Below, one piece after another: positions 55,793-64,000 of a DNA stretch of 64,000 nucleotides; position 1 is the first letter of the stretch; each line of letters opens with the position of its first letter. Made by a program: the position numbers and the translations under genes. The DNA comes from Podospora bellae-mahoneyi. Taxonomy: Eukaryota; Ascomycota; Sordariomycetes; Sordariales; Podosporaceae. The notes beneath the pieces were generated by a model. The model was not told the DNA's origin and searched no databases. It worked only from the letters and a program-made list of their open reading frames with translations. The stretch is taken from contig NW_026946359.1 of the NCBI RefSeq assembly GCF_035222275.1, positions 6,324,001 to 6,388,000 of the forward strand, in the 5' to 3' direction.

Positions 55793-57206
55793 CTAAAAAT
55801 CCTTGAAATACTCGTCATACTTCTCAGCCATCTCACCCGTATACTCCTCCTTCCTATCATCCTCCTCCGGGTAAATATCAAAACACTGGGCATCCCCCGG
55901 GTACCTCACCGGTGGCAGTATCGGACCCTTGTATTTCCTCGCCAGCACCGCATCCCAGTCCACCCCCTTGAAAAAAGGGTGAGCTTTTACCCTGGCAGCG
56001 CCGCCGCTGATGTTGCCTAACCTTCGAGAACGATCAACCGTGCAGAATTGGCGGATGATGTCTTTTGCTTCTGGGGAGATGGGTGGGTCTTGGGGGAAGA
56101 CGACCGGTTTTTCTACAATTCTGGGAGATAAGTGTTATTAAGGGGCAGCTGGGAAGTGTGAGACGAAAAAGGGAGGGGACATACTGTTTGTAGATTTCGA
56201 TTGGGTTCGAGTGCCAGAACGGTGGGTACCCGGTTAGGAACTCGTAGATTAGAATCCCCAACGCCCACCAGTCTACCGCTGCGGTGTGCCCCTTGTTGTG
56301 AATCACTTCTGGAGCGAGGTATTCTGGTGTGCCGCAGAGGGTGTACGTCTCTTCGGGATGATCGTTTTCGTTGTTGCCCAGCCGTTTCGCAAAGCCAAAG
56401 TCTACAAGCTTGATGTGGCCTTCTGCGTCGAGGAGGAGGTTTTCCGGCTTCATGTCCCGGTAGGCGATGCCGCCCTGGTGTTCGTGCAGGTATTCGAGCA
56501 CGAGGACGATTTCAGCAGCATAAAACCGGGCCATGTCCTCGTCGAAACGGCGGTATTTGCGGAGGTAGGTGAAGAGCTCGCCGCCGGGGATGTAGTCGAG
56601 GAGGATATACAGAAAGTCATGGTCGGAGAAGGAGGCCTGGAAGGAGGTGATGAAGGGGTGCCCTGAGACATCGGAGAGGATTTGCCGCTCGTGGCGGACG
56701 TGGTCGATTTGCTTTAGTTTTATTACTGAGAGGGAACCAAAGGTTAGTGCGAGGTTAGGACGGCTGTGAAAATAGATGAGACGTACCCTCGGTCTTGCGG
56801 AGAATTTTGAGAGCGTAGACTTTGCTGCGATCGGCTTCGGTGCCGTGCGATGGCCGAACAAGGCATACGCGCGCAAATGTTCCTGTGCGATTGTGGTGGT
56901 TAGTACAGGACTCGGATGCGGCAGGGAGGACAGCTTCAACTCACCCGTTCCTAACGTTCTCACCCTTGAGAAATCGGCCAGACTTAGCTTCTTGGACGTT
57001 AAATCAAACGGCTCCTGATCGCGGGCATTTATCCTTTGCTGAGACTGCTGTTGCTGCTGCTTCGCGGCATTGGCTGCCGCGGCCGCCATCAAGGGATGAA
57101 GACCACCACCTCCTCCACCAGCACCACCACCGCCGCCGCCGCCGCCATTACTTGCTGGGCCCCCAGGCGAGAGGGGCTGTTGTGAATGCGCAACAGTGGC
57201 CGCCAT
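55793..57206 (-). CDS. pkaC2: cAMP-dependent protein kinase catalytic subunit (C2 type)
   Basis: Four exons: 56945-57206, 56787-56882, 56185-56725 and 55793-56120, 408 residues; introns (62, 61 and 64 bp) have GTGAGT, GTACGT and GTATGT donors. The N-terminus has Gly, Ala and Gln runs. The kinase core is complete: glycine loop TLGTGTFARV, ATP lysine in YALKILRK, KLKQIDHVRHERQIL helix C, YRDMKPENLLLD, VDFGFAKRL, CGTPEYLAPEV with the activation-loop Thr, and WWALGILIYE. The AGC tail is intact and ends KYDEYFKDF. PKA phosphorylates basic-site substrates after cAMP releases the regulatory subunit and controls growth, conidiation and stress response. The C2 assignment rests on length and the TFARV loop; C1 is the alternative. 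The third glycine of the loop is Ala here. Confidence 0.9.
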
Positions 57207-58815
57207 TGTGGGCGCGCTGGGTGCAGAAAGCGACGAATGAGGCCTGGAGCGGGAAGAGCCGGCTGGGTATCGAAGCCTTCGCCACGGGACACTTTATGAA
57301 TGCGCCAACGTGGGTGTTTGATATGGGGAGGATACAGGAGACTACGAGAAACAGCGCTTGCTGGTGAGCGCTATGAGATCAGAAAGAGGAGCCCAGCCTC
57401 ACAGGGATATGTAGCAGCGGTAGAGGCCGGGCTGAGGGAGGAGGGGGAAAGACTGTACTAGTGATGCGATGAGGGGGGCCGACGGCAAAGGACGGACCTA
57501 TGGACAATGACGGGCTATGGTGGATGCGGGTGTGTATCTGCGGCTCGGGTCGGGGGGTACAGAGAGCGTGGGGTGGCTGCAAACAAGAGGGGCTCGAGGT
57601 TCATCCAAGGGGAACAAAGGGGTAGGGAGGGGGTTGCGGAATCTTTAGAGGCGGTGCTGCTGCTGCTGCTGAAGAGATCCCGGCATGTTTATGGCCAGCA
57701 GATGACGTTCGCCATGCAGGTTGACGGTTCCAAGCATCTGCTGGCAGCGCGCAAAGTCTCGGGTGTTCTCGATGGCAGGTCCGCTCTGGCCTTGGCATTG
57801 ACGAATCAGGATCCGGCCAACTCGGGCGGCAATGGTGATGATGGTGAACTGGGATGTCTGGGATATCAAACGACCAGACAGCACTCGGAAGCAACGGCGT
57901 CTACAGGCTGGATAAACCCGGCTTCCAAACCGAAACGTGGTGACCGGCTCCCCTGGACAGGAGTAGGACTCGTGTTTCGTTTCCATTTGTGCCCACAGTC
58001 GCATCCTCAAGAGGATTCTAGGAAGGAATGTGACAGAGGCTGGCTGTCGCTGTTGAAACCAGGTCCTAGCGTAGCGCAGAGGGGGCATAGGGCGCATAGG
58101 GCGCTTCTACAGCTAGGCACTAGACAGCTGTTCCTGCATCTCTTCCATGATGGCTCTTGTCGACACTGTGACGCGATCTGTAAGTCAACCTGTTGGGGCA
58201 GCAGCCGTGTCCGCAGATGTAATCTTGGAGCGGGATAATGAGGGCAAAGAGCGTGGTATTGAGCCACAGGCATTCCAAAACAAAAAATGCCCTAAAAGAT
58301 GGGAACGAGTGTTGGAAGATTGGCCCCTTGCCGCACGATCCGAGGTGAGCTCAGGGTTAAGCCAGGGTTGTGTGTGTGCGGCAAGGGTGGCATGGATGGG
58401 CAACCTGGCAGCAGAAGGGTTCCCTGAAACCCCACAATCCACAACCGTGCCAAGCCACCAGCTGCATGGACTGTGGCTGCCAGGCTTCTGTCAGTCCGTC
58501 TCGAAGCATCAGCAACACTGCACTGCACCGACGAGCAAACAACAGCCTTGCTCTCAGCTGGGGCCGTAGTCGACTGACGGTAAGCAACTTGGGTCCAAAC
58601 ACGCTCACACACACGCACACACGCACACACGCACACACGCAACGTATACTACAGTACATTGCTGGGCAATGCCATCCGATCACGTCCATCCTTGACCACA
58701 CGCCGAGCCCGCCCTGCGATCTTGCGAACCGCTTCGTCCGCTGCCGCCGCAGGGCCAGCACCGATTACCACCAACACACTCTTTTGAATAGGCAAATACA
58801 CGCAATCGTCTCGTC
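57207..58815. other. Divergent promoter region, PKA and GYP2-type genes
   Basis: 1.6 kb between divergent start codons. Contains a short CTG run near 57656-57672 and an 8-bp tandem repeat at 58605-58640. A 243-codon open frame (57507-58238) has no recognisable domain and probably arises by chance in the leader of one of the genes. Confidence 0.55.
58605..58640 (+). repeat. (ACACACGC)n tandem repeat
   Basis: About four copies of the 8-bp unit, some 180-210 bp before the start of the TBC protein gene. Confidence 0.88.
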
Positions 58816-61800
58816 ATGTTGAACCTCTCCAGCTTCGTGCAAAAAGCCCAACAGCTACTGGACCCCAATCAGGGTTTGAATATCACCGACTCGGACAGAA
58901 ATCCATCCAAGGCATCCCTCTTTCAAGCCCAGTTTAGACTTCCAGCCTCTCAACACCCGCTCTACGAGATCACCGCCGAGCTTACCATTCCCCTTTCCAA
59001 CGCCACACAGAGCGACAGAGACCGTGAAAGAGGCTACCAGTACGCCGGAAAGCTTCACCTGTCCGAGTCCTACCTCTGCTTCTCTACCACACCATCCAGT
59101 TTCTTGCAGTCTGCGAGCACGCCGACTTCGTCGGTATTCACTGGCCAGACACATGGTGGAGGGCCGAGCGGGAACGGCTTCACCTTCCCCCTGTCATCCA
59201 TTCGGAGGGTCGAGCGGCTTCACAGTCAGAACTTTCAGGTAAGAAGCCTTCTCTCAACGGCCCTGCTTTGCTTTGACTTACACTGAATGCGCCTGCAGTT
59301 TGCCCTAGCTATCAGCACATGGAACGGCATAAGCCAGGAAGCCGCCAAGGACAAGGACAAGAAGGACCTAAGAGAACAACGGATTACCATCCAGCTGGCC
59401 AGTAGTCGGCAGGCATGTGAGAGGTTCTGCGATGGTCTAAAAAAGGGTCTCCGAACCAACGTTGGAAATGTGGCCAAACTGAAAAAGGTGGTGAGCGAGT
59501 GCTATTCCGAATACCTTCTCCGGCCCGAAGAACAGAAAAATGCGACGCCTCCCGATGCCGGCTTGGGCCTCATTTTCAAGTACCCCGGCGATCCCAAGAA
59601 GCTTCGAGACAGGGCCAAGATGCGGCTGTGGGCCGAGTATTTGAGAGACAATGGACGGAATGCGACATTAATCCGTCAGCCTACCTTCCACAAGCTAATC
59701 AGAGTCGGGCTGCCAAACAGGCTGAGGGGTGAGATGTGGGAGCTGACGTCTGGGTCGCTATATCTGCGGCTTGAAAACCCAACACTGTACGCCGACACGC
59801 TCGCCAAGCATTCGGGCATGGAATCTCTGGCTATTGATGAGATCGAAAAGGACCTGAATCGCAGTCTTCCGGAATATCCTGGCTTCCAGAGCGAGGAGGG
59901 CATCGGCCGTCTTCGGCGGGTCTTGACTGCCTACAGCTGGGTCAATGCCGATGTTGGCTACTGCCAGGCGATGAACATTGTCGTTGCGGCCTTGCTAATC
60001 TACATGTCAGAAGCACAGGCCTTCTTCCTTCTCTCCGCCTTATGCGATCGGTTGGTGCCGGGTTACTATTCAACCACCATGTACGGTACCCTTCTCGACC
60101 AAAAGGTGTTTGAGTCCTTGGTGGAGAAGACCATGCCCATCTTGTGGGAACATCTCGTGAAGAGTGACGTGCAGCTGTCTGTCGTGTCGCTGCCTTGGTT
60201 CCTCTCGCTTTATATCAACTCGATGCCTCTCGTCTTCGCCTTCAGGGTCTTGGACGTGTTCTTTGTCGAGGGCCCCAAAGTGTTGTTCCAGGTTGGCCTG
60301 GCCATCTTGAGGATAAACGGAGAGGAACTCTTGGATGCGGCGGATGACGGAGCCTTCATCTCGGTCCTCAAGTCCTACTTTGCCCGTCTCGATGAATCTG
60401 CTCACCCCAAGTCCGAGAACCCCAAACTCAGGGCGGTCACTCGGTTCCAGGAGCTCATGGTGGTGGCCTTCAAGGAGTTCTCGGGCATCACGCACAACAG
60501 TATTACTGAGCTTCGCCTCAAAAACAAGGACGCCGTCCTGAACAACATCGAGAGCTTTGCAAAGCGAACGGCCATCAGAAATCTTGGCCCCGATAGCAAG
60601 CTGCTGAGCGCCGATGAGTTGGCCGCCTTGTACGACAGGTTCTATGGCGTGTTGTACGAGAGACAACAGCGAGACCACATCATTAAGCAGGAGCAAGCAA
60701 GGCGAGCCAAGAACAGCCGCTCACGGGCGGCTGCTGTTGAAGGACACGACCAAAGCATCGAGAAAGGTCGGGTTGGGTTGGGACCGAGCACCAGCCTGAT
60801 GGACTATGACGCGTTCCGTGAATTCCTGGCGGGAATGTCCAGATGGGCCATCTCGGACGCACCCAGCACGCCGCGACGTGAGACTATGGGGGATAGGCAG
60901 ACAAGCTTCTACGGCAGCTTTAGACGAGGTGACGTGACGTTGTCTCCCTGGGGGGCAGGTCCCGAACCGGCAGATCATGAATTTGTCCAGCGACTGTTTG
61001 CGAAGTGGGACGTGGGATCCGCCTCCGCTCTCACTCTCCAAAACGTTGTGTCGGGCATGGCTCGTATCAAAGGGAAGCGCGACATCATGGGCACCATCAA
61101 CTACTTTTTTGAACTACACGATGACGACGGAGACGGCAGGGTCGATCGCGAAGGCATATTGCGCATGTCCGAGGCCTTACTTTTCCTATCTCGCCGTGGG
61201 CTGGAAGGCACGCTAAGCCCGTCAAGTTCGAATCTCGCCCTCAGTACAGACAACGTGAACGGTGGCGGCGAGAACCCAGGCCATTCTATCAATGAGAGGT
61301 TCCTTGGCAGCGTCAGCGCCTTCATCAGGAGATGCTTTGAATATGCCGACCCGGATCATCCACAAAATCAAAATGCGATACAAGACGTGCAAGAACGACT
61401 AGATGCGCAGAAGCTAGAGGATGATGAGGAGCTCGCAGACCCCGACGCCTTCGCCATTGGCGATGACGACGATGACGGTGACGATCTCATGTCCATGGAA
61501 TCACCAGCCGCAAGTCCCAAAACAGCAGCTGTTCGCCCTGACAAAAAGCTCGGCCAGCCACCTGAGCTGCAACTGAATTCAGCATCTGCAGGGCTCTCCA
61601 CGGACGATGACATGTCAGCACGAAGACGGGTGTCCAAAGCTCAGTCGGTCAAGGCCAACGCCGCCTTGGACCCATCGAACCCGTTGCACATTACTCTCCC
61701 AACATTCCGCATGGTTGTACTTGCAGACGAGCTTCTGGAACAGTTCTTCGAGTCATCCTTCCCAGCATCATTTCACATTATTGAGGGTCTGGCCTCTTCG

Positions 61801-62328
61801 ACCACACCCACCAGCGCATCGTCCTTGACTACCTTCTCCAGTCTTGGTATCGGCGCCGGACGGGCTGTCAATGCCGCGCTCGGTGGCGCTCCCGGGGCAC
61901 CTGGTGCTGCCGCTGGAGGTCGCGGCCTGCGCGGTGTCCTGGATAACATTGTCACCGACGGGATGCGCGTGGCGGCTGAAGTCCGCCGTAGGATGGAGGA
62001 GGCCCAGCGCGAGCTTGAAAAGAACGCGCTCCCAGGCCAGCGCACCGAGGAGGAGGACGACGAAGAGGACGATGATGTGGGGCTTGGACGGCCATCAGGG
62101 GCTGGAAAGAGTGGGGCGTTCTCTGGCGATGCGGAACGGCGAAGCGTGCGCAGTTCGGACCGAGACCTCTTGACAGGTGCAGACGCTGAAGCTAGTGACG
62201 CGACAGCGGCAGGTGCCGGACGTGCCAGCGGGAGTCCTGAGGGTGGGGGTGGTGGGAATGGGGCCGGTAATGAGCCTGGCAAGGGCGCGGGGGCTGGCAA
62301 AGTTGTTGGGGTCGAGTTCGATGGCTAG
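58816..62328 (+). CDS. gyp2: GRAM-TBC-EF-hand Rab GTPase-activating protein (Gyp2 type)
   Basis: Two exons, 58816-59238 and 59299-62328, 1150 residues, phase 0 over a 60-bp intron (GTAAGA, TGCAG). Rough order: GRAM-like lipid-binding domain about 45-170 (YQYAGKLHLSESYLCFST, SSIRRVERLHSQNFQFALAIST), TBC domain about 265-480, a low EF-hand region about 740-765, and a long acidic/Gly-rich tail. The TBC dual fingers are intact: the Arg in IEKDLNRS and the Gln in YCQAMN, so Rab GTP hydrolysis should be stimulated. GLPNRLRGEMWEL opens the domain. Family members (yeast Gyp2/Mdr1, human TBC1D8/9) act in endosomal and Golgi traffic. The EF-hand loop DDDGDGRVDREG has Gly in place of the last Glu, so calcium binding may be weak. 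The order matches the TBC1D9 class. Confidence 0.93.
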
Positions 62329-63145
62329 GGGGCGTGGAACTTGGACCATGGCACCACTTGATAACGCCCTACGAGAGCCCGGGGATGGCTGGGGAGTTGG
62401 ATCTTTTATGCTTATCATTTTCCGCCAAGTTGGCACTCTGCTGCTTTTGCTGTTAGAAACCATCGTCGGTTTTACGGGTCAGGTTTTGTCTGGGACGAGC
62501 GGACGGGTGTTGGGAGTCCGGCATGGAAACACCATTGTAAGTGAGCTTTTGCGAGGGAAACGCATGGCTTCTACTGATGCGCAGCTCCAAAGTGTTAGGT
62601 ATCTAGATGATAGCATCACCAACTTACACAAATATCGATGGTTCACTCGCTCAGTGCACATTTGTCCCTCGCCCTCGTTGTACATGTTGCCTAGCCACTC
62701 TCGCTAGAAATGCCGTCCCGATCGCTTGGCCCCTCATCCCTTTTTATTCCTGAGGACTGAGACCACCAGGAATTCTCCCCTTCTCCTTGCTCTCTTCATC
62801 GCTTCAAATTCTACCCACCACTCAGTGAACATTCCATGCCTCGATCGCCCTGTCTTGGTCGCGTCTCAACAACCATGGGGAAAGTGGACCGCGTTCGCGA
62901 CGCCAGTGTCACGATGGTTATCATATACAAACCCACGTTGCCGGGCACGCTCGCGGGCCGCTGTCAAGAACTTTTCTCGTCAGCTCCCTGAGGCTACGTC
63001 CCGCAGTCATTCTTTTCTGCCTCCGTAGCCAAGGCTGCTTTCTGCTGGCTCGTCACTTTGACAGTCCTGTTCTACCATCCGGCTTTTTACCTGCCTGTCT
63101 TTGCCTCCTAGGAAGTTGATTTTGTCCAGCGAGACAACCGCAAGG
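62329..63145. other. Spacer between GYP2-type gene and WSC gene
   Basis: 817 bp holding the 3' flank of the TBC gene and the pyrimidine-rich promoter/leader of the WSC gene (TCTTC/CTCC stretches near 62750-63110). No coding sequence seen. Confidence 0.65.
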
Positions 63146-63985
63146 ATGCGGAACCGGACGGGACAGGCCATTCTGGCCGTGCTCCTGACGATATTGAGTT
63201 TTGCGGGCATCACCGATGGACAAGCCTACTATGGCACAGTACAACGTGAGTTACAAGCCTGCGGTTCTGACAACTTTATCAATCTAGGATGCTTCAAGAA
63301 TTTCATCTCCGTCGCCCAGCCGACATATTTCCAGTTCGATCCGCAGGGCTATCTGCCGTCAGATCCCTCAAGGAGTTTTCCAGGATGGAGTCCCGGCTCT
63401 AACTACAACAACACCGCTACCGGTCTTGACTGTGCCCGAGCCTGCCGTGGTTTCGGGTACAAGTTTGCCGCCATGAGAGATAACTCCTGCAGATGCGGTA
63501 TCCAGCTACCTGTAGGATACAGCCCAACGCAAGACGCAGTCTGCCAGATTCCCTGCCTGGGCAACCCCAATCAGACCTGCGGTGGCGGCTCAGACGCTCA
63601 AATCTACGTCGACCCTTCCTTTGCTGCAAACTCGCAGGTGCCGATTCAAGCGCAAAACCCGTACATTGCAGGGTTTTATAACTACTTGGGCTGCTTCTAT
63701 CTCCCGAGTGGCATGCCCTCGGGTGACAGCCGTGCCATTTTCACCGTCCCCACGGTCGACGAGTGTTGGAACAGATGTGCTGGCCTGGGTTATCCCCTCG
63801 TGGCAGGCGTGGTAGATGCGTATGGACCAGGTCGTCTTGCCTTGAAAAGGGGAGAGCTAACATGAACTCAGCGGTTCAACTCGATGCTTTTGCGGAACCA
63901 CGTTTGGCTTTCCTTCATTTCGAGCTAGACCAGAACTCCTCCCTGTCCCTGGAGACTGCAACACAACATGTACATCACTTGGGGG
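63146..63985 (+). CDS. WSC-domain cell-surface protein (5' part, runs off window)
   Basis: Partial gene. Exon 1 63146-63819, intron 63820-63871 (52 bp; GTATGG donor, GCTAACATG branch point, CTCAG acceptor), exon 2 63872-63985, then a GTAAGC donor right before the window edge. Start ATG at 63146 opens a signal peptide (GQAILAVLLTILSFAGITDG). WSC domain 1 covers about residues 45-155 (LGCFKNF, CARACRGFGYKFAAM, CRCG, CLGNPNQTCGGGSDAQIYV). WSC domain 2 starts at YLGCFYLPSG and continues through the splice as DECWNRCAGLGYPLVAGVVDA and GSTRCFCGTTFG, ending with CNTTC. WSC modules bind carbohydrate and occur in cell-wall stress sensors and secreted enzymes; which one this is cannot be told without the 3' part. 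Confidence 0.88.
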
Positions 63986-64000
63986 GTAAGCAAACCCCCA

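Noticed and set aside
57507-58238. ATG-started 243-codon open frame upstream of the PKA gene
   Set aside because: Composition is patchy (Leu run from a CTG repeat, then basic), no domain, sits in the shared promoter of two conserved genes.

Overview
The window is nuclear DNA of a filamentous ascomycete. Genes carry short GT-AG introns (about 50-160 bp) with CTAAC/CTGAC-type branch points, intergenic spaces are long, and the proteins are fungal: Pal1, WSC and FAS1 surface proteins, the Hsp70 cofactor Ssz1, and fungal CK1 and PKA kinases. Overall style and GC near 50% suggest Sordariomycetes, perhaps Sordariales; the species is an inference I cannot settle. I saw no rRNA, tRNA, CRISPR array or intact transposon.

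Layout: (1) 1-6973 holds no supportable gene but has a foldback sequence at 2495-2580. (2) 6974-8398 is a C2H2 zinc-finger protein with a reading-frame puzzle. (3) 8399-14785 is gene-free with microsatellites. (4) 14786-18175 APC2 faces, tail to tail, an INP54-like inositol 5-phosphatase (18652-20271, minus). (5) 22139-23584 (minus) is casein kinase I, whose last 23-residue exon is easy to miss. (6) 23585-29744 is gene-free and holds an unusual hairpin near 26.2 kb. (7) 29745-31796 Pal1, then a Rad51-like protein with a degenerate Walker A region (33116-34355), convergent with a secreted FAS1 protein (34578-35894, minus). (8) 37685-40084 encodes a predicted membrane-anchored C2H2 zinc-finger protein. 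(9) RRP40 (minus) and SSZ1 (plus) diverge from 41.5-42.2 kb. (10) An NT-C2 domain protein with micro-exons (44853-46916, minus) diverges from POP1 (47678-50392). (11) An RBR ubiquitin ligase (52249-54533) converges on a PKA catalytic subunit (55793-57206, minus), which diverges from a GYP2-type TBC RabGAP (58816-62328). (12) A WSC-domain surface protein runs off the right edge.

Most genes are conserved housekeeping functions: cell cycle (APC2), RNA processing (POP1, RRP40), co-translational folding (SSZ1), signalling (CK1, PKA), membrane traffic and polarity (GYP2, Pal1, NT-C2, INP54-like). They are not an operon or gene cluster. The less ordinary material is the membrane-anchored zinc-finger protein with a frame-preserving intron inside finger 1, the degenerate Rad51 paralogue, the alternative C-terminus of CK1, and two folded non-coding sequences. 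Exon joins were worked out by hand from splice signals and frame continuity.
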